Below, one piece after another: positions 1 through 11,853 of a DNA stretch of 64,000 nt. Positions within the stretch are counted from its first letter, which is position 1. The number at the start of each line of letters is the position of its first letter. This DNA comes from Plutella xylostella (Eukaryota; Arthropoda; Insecta; Lepidoptera; Plutellidae). Under the pieces are notes generated by a model. It made no database searches, had not been told where the DNA came from, and saw only the letters and a list, made by a program, of their open reading frames with translations. Where the stretch lies: the NCBI RefSeq assembly GCF_932276165.1, contig NC_063988.1, positions 3,348,001-3,412,000 of the forward strand, written 5' to 3'. Made by a program: the position numbers and the translations under genes.

Positions 1-641
1 ACAACACAGCTGTAATTTATGACAAATTGAATTTTGGTCAAAGACAAACTAGAAGCATCGAAAAAAATATTGTCATTTTTTAAAAATGTTGCCATAAATA
101 AAAACTATCACAGAGTATCCATTGACATTATGAATTTCGTTCATAATCATTTCCGTTTTATAACTTTTGCTACTCACCGCTAGATGGCATTAAATAGAGA
201 TTTTCAATCAAAATAATACTTATGATCAAACAAAATCTCAACATTATTTATTTAATTATCTACTTGGGAACCTTGCCAAACGACGGCGGTGACCTAGAAA
301 ATATTTTTTACCTATTAAGGTAGGTAGTGCCCTATGGCCTACTTATTTAATTTATTAAACTATATAGTAGGTAGTTTAGTATAAGTAGATGGTACCTTCC
401 AATACTTATGTATGTTAAGTAAATAAAGTTTATTATCTACTTACCATACAGATTGTTTACGTTCCTGATTAGGTACAAAAATAAACTATTATTTTTTTGC
501 CCTACTATTATATACTATTGTTGTAATAAGTTGGTATTATACCTACCTACTAACGTTTTTTCAGCATAGCCACGGTGTATATTATAATGATTTTCATGAA
601 GGGAAATGATAGACAACATACCTAAGCAGGGATATAATATA
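1..641. other. AT-rich intergenic stretch, no gene seen
   Basis: No convincing reading frame or structured repeat is visible. The stretch is AT-rich and dotted with short GTAGGTA/TACCTAC words that recur over the whole window and are typical of lepidopteran intergenic DNA. It lies downstream of the ionotropic receptor gene. Confidence 0.6.
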
Positions 642-647
642 TTTATT
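642..647 (-). terminator. Polyadenylation signal of the ionotropic receptor gene
   Basis: Read on the minus strand this is AATAAA, about 28 bases beyond the stop codon of the receptor gene. It is a normal distance for a short 3' UTR, so it is the likely cleavage and polyadenylation signal. Confidence 0.5.
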
Positions 648-674
648 ATTTAGGTATGTACAGAAACATAGGTT

Positions 675-2841
675 TCAAAAAATCCTAAACGGTTTAGTTT
701 GTGTAGCCGCATTAACACATTTGATGTTGCCTTGTTTCTTGTCTCGAGTGTGTTTCCACTTTTTATACAGCGCGCCCGTCTTCTTTTTACACCAGCGTCC
801 CACACCTAAACCTATTTCTACTAAGAAGGCCACGAAGCTCAACGCAACCATGCATAGATAGCATTTGAATATACCGACCAAATCTTCAAAACTCAACGGT
901 TTAATCGGGGCTTCCTCCTTGATGTCGTTGTACCTATAGTCCTCCCACTTGGCAACGAGGCCCGCTTCGACTATTCTGGCCATGTGTCTGTTGTAGTGCC
1001 GCGTCATGGCGGAGTGCTTGGGCAGCATCATGGCGAGGTGGCGCGAGTGTACGACGTCCGACAGCACGTGCAGGAACTGCTGACCGCGCGCGTTCAACAA
1101 GTTCCGCTCGAAATAACGCGCACACGAACACTCGTTCAGGCAAAACCTGTGGCTCTCATTGTCCAACTTACGCAGACAATCCAGCGTGTTCTTTATCGGC
1201 ACGAATTTCGCGTTGATTTTAACAAACCTCTCCTCGTCGTCCGGCAACACTACGTCGGGAGACGCCAGCCCCTCTATGTTGTAGCCCGTCTGCAGAATAT
1301 CCTCGAATGTCTCCAAATCCTTCCCTCTTTTAAACGTTGTGAAGAACGATATTATTGCCGCTTGCGTGACGAAGTTGACAATGAAAAATCCCCAAATGGC
1401 GACAAACAGAAGGATTCGTATCGCGCGTTTCCGGGACGGCTTGTACAGAGTTGTAGACAGGACGGTTCTTATGGTGTTCATGAGGTCTTTGCCAGCTTGG
1501 TCCAGGCTGGGCCCGCGCCCCTCCGCCACGCTGAACAGGTGGAAGCCGAGCCACAGCGCCAGGAAACAAGCGGAGTACTCCAAGAATATGCCCAGATTGT
1601 CGAGGAAAAGCTTCGCGTCAAACAGGAGCGTCTCAAAGTCAGCGCGGCGCGACATGAAGCAGAGCCCGCTGTGCTTGAACGGGTGCGTGAGGTCGGCTTC
1701 AATGATCACGGTGTCCATCACGTAGATCGGAAACAAAATCAACTCGAACTTCCTCTGAGAGAAGTTGAGCAACTGCTGGGTTATAAATGAGAACTCAAAC
1801 GTGTGCGTGAGCGTGGCGCGGCTCGGGGTGAAGTCGATGGTGAAGTTCAGCAGCCGCGCCATCGTGGACCAGATCTTGCCGTCGCGCTTGCCGAATGTCA
1901 GCGAGCCGTTAGCGTTCCGCGTCATTTCCACAAACGGCGGCACTACGGATATGAAGGCCCGCAGTGGGAACCCGTGTAGGTTGCTGCCTTTGTCTTCAAA
2001 CACATCTATTGCTCGTAAAGCCTGAATATCGCCTGACCCTACCGAGTAGGTATTGTACCCTATACATGTGCCGAAGTTATTGTATCGTAGCGGGGACTCT
2101 ATAGTCACGTTATGGCAGCCGCTGACGCAAACAAACTTCTTCAAATCAACGATGGGCAGGCCGAGCTGCTTGGTCGTCCAGCATCCGTACTCATTCGACA
2201 TTCTATAATTCTCATAGTTATAAGGAGTGAATTTCGATATGAGGAAAGTACTTTGCGACTCATCGTACTGGAGTATTATAGCATTGGGCACTCTATGGTA
2301 CCATAGGATGAAAAATATTCTTGCAATCTCGGATTTTTCTAGGTCTCCTTGGTGATAGATGATGATGTTCGCATGGGGGTGCCAGTACGGGTTTCGAAGA
2401 GTTTTTTTCAACGCTACATCAAAGCTTGTGACGTCCGAACATTGAATGACGATAGTGTTTGGTTGGAAGAGAACGACATCTTCAACTTCGTGGTCGCCTC
2501 CGTCGTTGTTGATGGTCACTATAGTGCCTAAAGTCTTCAAGTTGGAATAAAATCCATTGGGATATTTTCCGACTAAAATAATGACTTGCCAATACTGCGC
2601 TCTAAAGTTGTCCTTGATTATTTCCACCTAGAAAATTTTGTAAACATTAGATGGATGCACTCAGGGACGGACAAATTTTTAACTTTTAAAAGTACCTTTA
2701 CCAATGCAATGCAAATTTTACCAGTAAAATATATTTTTCCTCTTCCAAGTCACTTTGCTCAATAGCTTGCAATGTACGGCGGACGAGAGCATTGCATGAA
2801 AATAAACTAAAAATTATCATGAAAACTTGGAAAAGCAACAT
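675..2841 (-). CDS. Divergent ionotropic receptor (IR family), two exons
   Basis: This is a chemosensory ion channel of the variant ionotropic glutamate receptor family, expected in the dendrite membrane of sensory neurons. Exon 1 (2722-2841, 40 codons) begins MLLFQVFMIIFSLFSCNA, a clear signal peptide, and ends at a GTAAAA donor. Exon 2 (675-2627) follows a TTTTCTAG acceptor in phase 0 and starts with a valine codon, so it has no start of its own. The total is 690 residues. The C-terminal half shows the receptor layout: first membrane segment near LEYSACFLALWLGFHLF, then ILLFVAIWGFFIVNFVTQAA ending in SFFTTF, then a ligand-binding lobe, then SFEDLVGIFKCYLCMVALSF as the last segment before a basic tail. 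The long N-terminus and the near-intronless body fit divergent antennal or gustatory IRs of Lepidoptera. The subgroup cannot be named without a tree. Confidence 0.87.
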
Positions 2842-3547
2842 TTTCTTGTGAAGCCAACCAACAAAACTTCGGAATAGAGAATGATTTTTACTTATTTCGG
2901 AATGATTTATAATCAGTAAGTCAATCTAACAGATTGAACAACACTACCATAATAATCACCAATCTAATTCAATCCCATATGCCTAATGACGTGTAATATT
3001 TGATATCACCATTTTGGAATAAATAAGCTCTAGCGGATTGGTACTAAATTATTCAGATAGGATTTTGATTCCATTGTCAGAAAGGAAGAAAAATTATTTT
3101 CGAGACAAACTAAAATTAAAAGAACAAACAACACCAACTTCAGTTTATAAAAATATAATAACATCATTTTGGTAAACAATTTAAACTTAACAAACAACTT
3201 TAATTAACCACATTGGACGTGTACACTAGTGACATTTGCGACCGCGCCCAGGCACAAGACGTGGTGTTTTTATCCCTCTGTGGCACACTGCACATGTACA
3301 TTATTTCAATGCGTTTCATATAAAATGCGTAGCATCAATCTGCGCGATCCATATCACTGCAATGCTTTGTCTCCTCCTCATATTTCGACTGGGCCATAAC
3401 CCTATCATCAATACTAAGGGCCTGCATCACAATGTCTGGATAGTGGCTACCTGTGACATAAAATACATGCTGTCTAAAAAATAATTACAAAGAGTGACAA
3501 TATAAACCAAATAAAGTAACCAGAAATTGTGAAACAGGGCCTAAATC
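2842..3547. other. Intergenic region between the IR and COASY genes
   Basis: No gene is supported. An 82-codon plus-strand frame at 3236-3484 has no domain, no splice context and an odd composition, and it looks accidental. The receptor's promoter should lie just right of 2841. I saw no clear TATA box there. Confidence 0.5.
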
Positions 3548-3553
3548 TTTATT
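3548..3553 (-). terminator. Polyadenylation signal of COASY
   Basis: AATAAA on the minus strand begins about eight bases after the COASY stop codon. This would give a very short 3' UTR. A signal further left cannot be excluded. Confidence 0.4.
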
Positions 3554-3560
3554 CTTTCTA

Positions 3561-6500
3561 TTATTCCCCCCTGTTCTTGAGCAACTCCTGCAGGTCGTCC
3601 CAGGCGCGGTCGACCTGCCGCTGCGTGTGCTCGGGGCTCCAGTACGGGCTGAACACGACGTGCGCCGCCGCCACCTGCTCCTGGTTCGAGGGTTGAGATA
3701 ACACGCGTTGTCTGGCCTCTTCTTCTGGCAGGCCGTTGCGCGCCATTATGCGTTTTACTGCCTGGAATATTTGTTAAATGGTTAGAATAATGATAGTGGG
3801 TTTGTAGTGGTAGCGTTGGGGAAAAGCTTTAATGTAGGCCGAGGGTAAGCATGGGGAGGCCTTTGCAGTAACATAATATAAGAGTTTTATTTCTCAAGAA
3901 AAAATGTTTTCGTTGGCTATTTAAATGTACTGAATATTGGTAGACTATCGATCGATGTACGATGACGAAAAAATCAGTCATATTTTTTTGCCATGTAGGA
4001 CATTTGAGTTTCATCAGTCTTCCTCATCGTGATGGGTATCCCGAATGGCACGAAAGTATATTGCCAGATAATCAATACTAGACATAGGCAAGGTCGGATA
4101 CGGGAGGCTTTTGCCTACAGGGGCCCTATCACGAAGTCAAAACGAAATAACATTGCTAAGTAATTAGTTTCAGATTTAATACATTTTGAATCCGAAAATG
4201 GTTGTCAAAATAAGTTCGCGATTAAATCAAATCACAAGGTACACAGATCGACTGCAACTTCAACATAGAAACCCCGTGAACCCTACCTCATCAGGCGGCA
4301 CAATGGCCGTCCACAGCTGGTGGCAGTGCTTGCCCCAGCCGGCCTGCAGCAGCACGGCCGCCTCGAGCACCGCGACACGCGCCCCCGCCGCGCCCCCCGC
4401 CGCCCCCGCCGCGCCCGCCGCCGCCGCGCGACGGGACGCTTCGGCTATGACTGCCGGCCAGACTAGGCTGTTGAGCTTGTGGAGCTGGCTCTGGAAGGGG
4501 AAGTGAGGGTTATTGAGGGGAAGAACTGTAGGTTTGTATGAGAAAAGTTATCAGTTTGACTAGTAGGTACATCAATCAGTTTGGCATGTAGCAGAAATCA
4601 TTCAGTCATTTATTGCACAAGTTTTGTGTCCACCACTTATCGTCAGTCATTGTTGTTCGTAGTTTACCGTGGGTAGTTCGTAAGTAGGTGTTGTGACTAG
4701 AGTTTTTCACCATAGTGAATTTGGAATTTCCCCTAGCTAGTGTTTGTTTGTGGTAAAAAGATTGGGCAGTCAGACTAGCGTCCGTAGAGTGATGCTCACG
4801 CCACGACTACGTGGGTTCCGAAACTCTTCCAAGGCCAATAGTCCATATTATAGCTATATCCTTCATTCATTCACTCCACAGCTCCACATACATAACCTCC
4901 ATTCCTCCAAACGTAACTCACACTATCGGCAAACACGATCTGCCCCAGTTTCCTCCGGTCCACCTCGCCGTCGCTCGTGATGACGTCACTGCCGAAGGTC
5001 TCAGCGATGGTGGTGTTCAGCGGCAGGCCCGGCCGGTACAGCTCGTGCGCTATGACGTCACAATTGATCACCGCCGCGCCTTTCGCTCTGTGGAGCGGAT
5101 GGTCTGTGATTATTATTATTTTAAATCACAGAACACATTTAGTCTAGCGAGTTTTAAATTCGGAATATGGAAAAGTTCCTTAGTAGTACTAGTAGAAGAA
5201 ATTAATATCATCATCATCATCATCATCAGCCTATAGCAGTCCACTGCTGGACGTAGGCCTCTCCCAAAGCACGCCACTGGATGCGATCTTTAGCTTTCCG
5301 CATCCAATCATAACCAGCCACCTTTCGCAAGTCGTCACCCCATCTAGCTGGAGGGCGTCCCACACTACGTTTGCCTATATATTGCAGAAGAAATTGATGT
5401 ATTTAAATGAAGATGGGGCTGTTATAAAATTGGAGTAATTAAATGTCAGATGGTTGAAATGAAACTTAGATTTCTATGTAACCCGTGAATTTGGCCCTCA
5501 GTGTACTTTGCTTTAAACTGGACTTTAAACAAGATTACCCTTAAAAATGTCGAGAGTTTTCAACATCAGTTGCGTTATCAATAACGTTATTATTACTAAG
5601 TACATAGTGCGTATTCTTATCACAGTTTCACGCTATAAATACACAGTACAATGGCGACTAACCTGAGCCGCTCCGCTATACCGCTCTTGCCCGCCGCTAT
5701 CCCGCCCGCCAGGCCTATCACGTACGGCCATTTGGGAATATTCGGGTTAGGCTGAAACAAACACATAATATTAATTTTAAACTTACATAAGAATATCATA
5801 ATCCTGTCGATTATATTGTTATCCCTTTACCTTAATATGCTATCCAATAGATAAGGTCACATTATGAGTATCGAGCTCAATTACAGTGGCTTCCGATTCG
5901 CCTTCGCCGGAATACTCATATTCTCAACATATTGTACAGTGTTTTAAATAACCCCTTATCTCCCCAATACCTGAAGTGCAAGTTTTCGTTTTTGTGTTCT
6001 CATTCTCAGGGTAGAGCCTTGAGATCGGTAGAAAACAAATTGTTGAGCATTCCTGATCGTAATGCTGCCTCCTATAGCGATTCATTTGCAATGAAGGCAG
6101 CATGTTTGTGGAACTCCTTGCCAGAGGAAGTACGACAGTCACCATCAATGGCAACTTTTAAAAAAAATGTTAGACATCACTATTTTGAATCATTAGGTTG
6201 GCAGGTAAAATAGATATATAGGTATATATATTTATGTAGTATTATTTATATAAGTATGATGTAATTTTTATAAGTTATATATTTTTATATATGTTATAAT
6301 ATTATGTTTATTTTATGTTGTAATCATGCACTGTTAATTTAAGGTTAGATTTAAACCATAGGCTAATTTCTGTTTGATAATTATTAATTGTACCTACTCA
6401 AATTAGTTAAAGGATCTAATGTCATTTATCTTTCACCCAGTCGTAGGTTGGCTGGAAGAAATTGCTTTTTGGCAATAAGCCCGCCTTTGTATACGTCTTG

Positions 6501-9297
6501 TGTTTTGATTTGTAACTGTTCTCTTTTATGTTTGCTTGTGTATGTGTACAATAAAGTGTATATAAATAAATATAAATAAATAAATAAGGTCTTGGGGATC
6601 CAATGCATACAATAGGGTGCATGAAAGGAGCCTCCTCGACTGACATATCAACTACATATATCCTAAAACTAATCCGGCGCACCCTAGTCAGACAGCGACC
6701 GACGCCAATCTGACTGGCTAATCCTTTCACCACGATCACAAACATTATCTGCTAGCTCTAGTTTTTGTCGCTAAGAAGATTCATCGGATAATCTTTCCTG
6801 ACTACAATCACATACCATAGTCTAGCTCTAGCCCTAGTCATCGAGAGGCTAAGAAGATTCATCCCTTTCAACTATTATAAAAATTTTAACTATTCTTTCA
6901 CCCAAAGGTTGTCTTGAAAAAATCATTTTTAGTTATAAGTTTTTTGTACCTATGTGTTTGTATATATAAGTTTTGTAAATTCTGTTCTTGTGTTCAAATA
7001 AAGAAACATATTTGATCCATACATATATCTATCTATAACCATAACTCATCTATAACCATACCTCGGGTGCTCTCAGCGTGGTCCCCAGCAGCCTCATCCG
7101 CTGGTTGCTGGAGCTGAGCTTGGCCTCCTCGTCCCCCGCCGCCCGCGCGTCCCCCGCCAGCCCCACCAGGTACTTGTCCAGCGCGGGGAGCCCCCCCTCC
7201 CGCCGCGCCTCGTTCACCTTGTCCCCGGCCCGGTCCGTCTCCTCGCTTAGGACTATTAACTGGAAGGAATGGTTTATGTTTCGTGATACGGTCAGCTTTA
7301 TTGGTAGTTTTTGTACCTTGTCAAACTCATAAACTGTATTTTTGTTTGAATGAATAGGCGGTTTGTTAGTTTGATAAGGTTTAAAAGTGTATAGGTATGA
7401 AGCTTTCCGTAATTAGATTAGGACCAGGGACTGGAAAAGTTTGGCATGCATTTGGAAAACAATGGCACATATTTTCCTCCTTGTTTTCAACCAGTGTGCT
7501 AGCTCTGCAGATCTTGACATATGCAGATGCAAAATTCTACCTATTTTCTCAAATTATATTGTAATAACAAACCTGAAATCTAGGATCATCTTTGGTGGGC
7601 CCGTACATATCTTGTATTGGAAGCACATTATACTCTATGGTGGGGTTAATATCAGTCAAGAACTCTAGCACAGACTTTATCCTTGTTTCTACTGGCTCAA
7701 TTAATTCCCACAGCTTTTTACCTAAAATTAGAAAAAAATGTGAATAATACATATAATTAAAACTTTATGGACTACATTTTATCCATATACAGTTTTCCAC
7801 TGTCATTGGACACAGGAGAGCTCCACATGAGCAAAGTGGATATTCCAATACCTTTATGTATCATTTAAAAGGCCAGGAAATGCACATAATAATTACTTTT
7901 GATCATATTGACATCAGTAACACCGACAGTTAATAATTTGGTGGTCCTGAGAGCAGCCTGTGACAGCAGTATCTTGTGGCCGTTGTGGAGCCGGTCAAAG
8001 GTGCCCCCGAGGACCACATACTCATATGTTTTAACTGTTTCTGTTGCAGTCTCGGGAGTTTGCTCGTCTTTGAGGTCTAAAATTAAAAAAAAAAATGTTT
8101 GTAATTAATTTAATTTAAAAGAATTATCAGGCTGTACAATATAATATTGCAGCTGTTCAAATATAAGAGGTTTGGAATTTCAATGATAAAAGGGTGCAAA
8201 AGTTTAAATCAAATTCCATGTTCTCAAATGTTGATAATGATAAAATAAATTAAATATTACCTATGCTTTGCACATTATATCCAGATTGCAGGCTAACAAC
8301 TGACTCCTTTAATCTGTCTACCTCTTTGGCCAGAGAATTGTCATACAGTATGAGGTCTATAGAATGAGCTGTATTGATTTTCTTTATATTGTCAAATGGT
8401 TTCAGGATAAGTCTTACATCTAAATTATTGCACTGTGATGTTACCTGAAACAGAATGTTATTAATGGATAGGTAAAGAAAATAATAATAATCACCATGGC
8501 TTCACACTCACCTACTCAAGTTTATTTTTAATTTGCATTGGATAATAAATTTTTACACACTGATCTAGCCTAATATTAGTTACCATTAGAATCTAATAAT
8601 AAATTACAAAATTTTTAATACCTAATTTTTTTTATTTCACATACAATAATAATTGTACATAGGCAAACTGAATGCTAGTAGCATTCTCTACCAGTTAACT
8701 TTTGGTGATGTGGAAAAAGTGATTGGTAGTGCAATAGTTTGAGAGAGGAGAGAATTTAATCGTGTGTGTTTTGATTGATCATTATCAGACTCAATATTCA
8801 CTGAAGTATCTTTTTGTAACATGAGAGTCAGTTTGTTTAACAACATTCTTCTTACCTTAGAATAGACATTGACAATCTGCTGACTGATGGCACCACAGTC
8901 AGATGAATTGACATTGATGTACAGCACCTTCCTCACATAATTGGAGGACTTCAGGAAAAAGTTGTTCACTTTCGAAACATTTGAGACAAAAAGTAAGCCA
9001 TAGTTTGCCATTGTTGTAACTGAAAGAAAATTAAACAAAAATGATGATGAACAAAATTATGATAACTTAATCTTATCATTTAGGTACCTACATAATATTA
9101 TATAATTCATGAAAGTGTAGCAGTTAAGAGAGTACTAATTTGACTAGATATTCTTTAACTGAATTGAAATACATTTGAAAAGACTCTGATTATGAAAACG
9201 AACCTGATTTAGTAGCATTCATTAGGTAGAGAGTCACATATGATAAAGCTACAGAAAACAACACAACTGCTATAGATAATCGACCAATATTAAACAT
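3561..9297 (-). CDS. Coasy: Bifunctional coenzyme A synthase (PPAT + DPCK), ten exons
   Basis: The enzyme makes the last two steps of CoA synthesis: phosphopantetheine adenylylation, then dephospho-CoA phosphorylation. Exons on the minus strand: 9204-9297, 8856-9019, 8261-8444, 7897-8076, 7573-7721, 7062-7259, 5663-5751, 4922-5087, 4287-4490, 3561-3761. All junctions have GT/AG ends and matching phases, giving 542 residues, close to animal COASY proteins (about 560). Exon 1 encodes a hydrophobic segment (AVVLFSVALSYVTLYLM), fitting the outer-mitochondrial-membrane anchor known for the family. Exon 4 carries the nucleotidyltransferase motif GGTFDRLHNGH, and exon 6 the KLSSSNQRMRLLG stretch. 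Exon 7 has the DPCK P-loop GLAGGIAAGKS, exon 9 VAVLEAAVLLQAGWGK, and exon 10 the C-terminal helix (TQRQVDRAW). Exon 9 holds an unusual Ala/Gly-rich run of about 20 residues. Introns contain LINE remnants. Confidence 0.93.
5205..5395 (-). repeat. RTE-type LINE 3' end with (CAT)n tail
   Basis: Read on the minus strand, the sequence encodes the C-terminus typical of RTE-clade reverse transcriptases: GRPPARWGDDLRKVAGYDW, then AYVQQWTAIG and a stop. It then ends in a run of GAT triplets, the usual RTE tail. It is a 5'-truncated fragment in COASY intron 7, in the same orientation as the gene. Confidence 0.8.
5888..6600 (+). repeat. Jockey/CR1-like LINE 3' fragment
   Basis: From 5888 a frame reads LPIRLRRNTHILNILYS and ends at 6213 with CLWNSLPEEVRQSPSMATFK, the conserved C-terminal block of Jockey/CR1-type reverse transcriptases. 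An AT-rich 3' UTR follows, then an AATAAAG signal and a TAAA-rich tail near 6580. It is a truncated copy in COASY intron 6. Confidence 0.75.
6885..7015 (+). repeat. Second LINE-type 3' tail
   Basis: The block beginning CCCAAAGGTTGTCTTGAAAA resembles the tail at about 6430 (GTAGGTTGGCTGGAAGAAA) and another near 44730. It ends with AATAAAG close to 7000. It looks like a short, older copy of the same 3' end. Confidence 0.5.
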
Positions 9298-9813
9298 AGT
9301 AAATCGGTTTTACTGTCCAAAGGTTAACATGCTATAACTTTAATTCGTTAAACTAGTCCTCTTGCTCATTTTCAGAAAACCATTTTGTAATTTCCAGGAG
9401 TGAGGAAATACAAAACTTATTTATTGGGATTTAACTTAACTTCGAAATCTAAATAATTACAATAAAAAGTTGAAAATAAATCGGCGTTATTTATTTTGTA
9501 TTTTGTAAAATGAAATGATATTGAATATTGACATGACAATGACACACGTTAGTTCTTCTAAGTAGTCTGTGCAATGACAATAACATTGACAAGATGGTTT
9601 CTACCATTTGCATTGCGCAGGTCGCGCAGGTTGACACACCATCACTGATGTAGAGACTTTGACCCGTACCCTCAGATCAACTACAAATAGATTCGCAATC
9701 GCCGTGTGCACTATTCTCTTTCTCACTCAAACCATAGATGTTGCCGACAAAAAAATAAAACCTAAATATGGGGAAATTTAACTTATCATAATAACAAAAA
9801 CAAAACTTGAGTA

Positions 9814-9998
9814 TATCGTCGGTTGATAGGAAAAATACACTAAAGGCTAATTTTTCAATAGCCAGACAAAAGTTTTGCTGGGAAATAATTTTGATGCTGT
9901 TGCGTCTCAATGTTTCTCAATGTTTGTATTACCCAGATAACATTTATCTGAATATTGAAAAATCAGCCTTAGTGAGTTTTTCCTGTCAACCGACGATA
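9814..9998. mobile_element. Palindromic MITE with TA target duplication
   Basis: About 47 bases at each end are near-perfect inverted repeats (left starts TATCGTCGGTTGATAGG). TA flanks both sides (9812-9813, 9999-10000). At 185 bp without a transposase this is a non-autonomous Tc1/mariner-like MITE. Confidence 0.75.
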
Positions 9999-11397
9999 TA
10001 AGAAAAAAAACTTTACTCATACTTATTTGATTTCAATATAATTATTTAATATACACAAACTGAGTGGATTGTATAATTCATTGTCTTCGTCCAATCGAAA
10101 CAATCCTCTTCAAAATGTGCCGAACACAATTTTTGTATGTTTCCTTGGTTCTCAATTTTTGCGACCGGTAATGTCTATCCATTTTCTTGATATTTTTTTT
10201 TCTGTCGGAAACCTATGAAAGAGATAAATGGATGAGCATGAGCATTATAATCGTGGGCCAAATATGTGATGGGGTTTTTTTTTAAAGGAAACACGTATTT
10301 CGTATCAATACAATAAACTTTATATTATACAGAAGAAATCACACATGGAAGAAAAAAAAAGAAACGAACGTTTCCTCACAATGAGAGGCACCTCATTTGA
10401 AAGAGGAGAATGACTTCTACAAAATACAATCTTCACAAAAACCGAATTCGTGCGCCCCATTTGTAAACCCAACCCGATTCCGTTACAATTTCTAGTATTT
10501 TCTTTGCATACTATAATATTTGTGGGTAAAATAAATTTTCAATAACTTGCAACACCATGTGATTTGTTATGATATGGTACCTCGTAATTTTTACTTAAAA
10601 CTGATACTAAAAGACCTTACAGTATTAAAATTAGTATCGTTTTATATTAAAATCGAGCCAATAGATAGTACTATGATGAATGTAAGCTTGTTAAACTTGA
10701 TAGTATCTACTTACATGTGAAAATATATCTCATCCATCATTCCATCGTGTTTTCGTTCAATATGCTCTATACAACCGAACAAAATCCACCCACCCATGTC
10801 ACACACTCGTTAAGTGATGATAATAGTCTAATAAACTTAATAAACACCCACAAATCACTAGCAAATCAAAAATAAATAGCATTTAGAAAATTTTGTTGTA
10901 ACCGTCAGCCTTTGTTTGGCAAAGATTTTTCATTTGTTTCATTGTTTGGCAAAGAGAACTGACGTAAACAGGCGCCACAGCAAAAAGGACAAAAAACATT
11001 TACAGCTTAACGTTTCTTTCTTACGCTTAATGTAGCTAAGCGTCTCTTTTTCGCAATGTCAGAACTGTCACGATTATACCCCTGTGCCCGTACCCCATTT
11101 TTGTTAAACCTAATATAAAAAAAAAAAACATTGACAAGTCAAGTCAAATGACAAACACAGAGTACATTATTTGATGACAAATCTGCAAAATGCACACAGA
11201 CAAATATGTTCAAAACAGATTCACATATTCTTCGTCTTGTTTTGTAACATCATGATTCATGATCAAGAAAGGACAGCACGAAAGAAGCCTCCCCTAGTGA
11301 AGTATCAGCTGTGGCTACCCTGGGAAGCAATCATGAAGCAATGAATATTTTCTATGGGAATATTATGGACAAGACTCAGGGACAAGATCTTCTCGTT

Positions 11398-11541
11398 AAG
11401 CTGCGTACAGACCGGCCCAACGAACGGCCAACAAACGCCCAACGTTGGATATTTATCATACATAATACAGGGCAGATTGCAGCAACAAAGGTCAACGAAA
11501 CCCGTTCGTGAGCGTTCGTTTGGCCGGTCTGTACGCAGCTT
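11398..11541. mobile_element. MITE with 20-bp perfect TIRs
   Basis: The ends are AAGCTGCGTACAGACCGGCC and its exact reverse complement, followed inward by further imperfect pairing. It is 144 bp with no coding capacity. I could not fix a target duplication, so the superfamily is open. Confidence 0.7.
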
Positions 11542-11853
11542 CTGATAGGTACTAAGTTGGCCTTGTAGTGGAGGATCTCAGAATAATAACGGCCAAATAT
11601 TTATTATTTATTATTATTTAGAAAGTGTTGCGTGGGGTGCGATGGATGACTCATGTTTTTTTTAATAACTATGCTAGGCGGGAATTTTAACTTTCTTTAC
11701 TTTTTTCTTTGAGATCCATGATCCATTTATTTTACTAAATTTTACTTTGCGTTTGCGAAATTTTATTTTACTCAACAATCAGCGAAGGATTGTTCGTTAT
11801 TTGTGAGTTTGTGACTTTTGAAATATCATTCAGCTTACCTAAATAAATTAAAC

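Larger units (their letters stand above)
9298..11853. other. Divergent intergenic region between COASY and the ankyrin gene
   Basis: Both promoters should lie here, because COASY runs left and the ankyrin gene runs right. No further gene is supported. The stretch holds two palindromic MITEs (9814-9998 and 11398-11541) and is otherwise AT-rich and featureless to me. Confidence 0.5.

Noticed and set aside
984..1790. Long plus-strand frame (268 codons)
   Set aside because: It is the antisense shadow of the ionotropic receptor exon; its composition and lack of domains fit that, and the receptor has clear motifs and splice sites.
3236..3484. 82-codon plus-strand frame
   Set aside because: No domain, no splice context, no neighbouring exon; within the range expected by chance.
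5215..5230. CRISPR-like or microsatellite run of CAT triplets
   Set aside because: It is the simple tail of an RTE LINE; no spacers exist and the genome is eukaryotic.
4811..5236. 141-codon plus-strand frame
   Set aside because: Antisense to a COASY exon and then into a LINE fragment; the minus strand carries conserved DPCK sequence.
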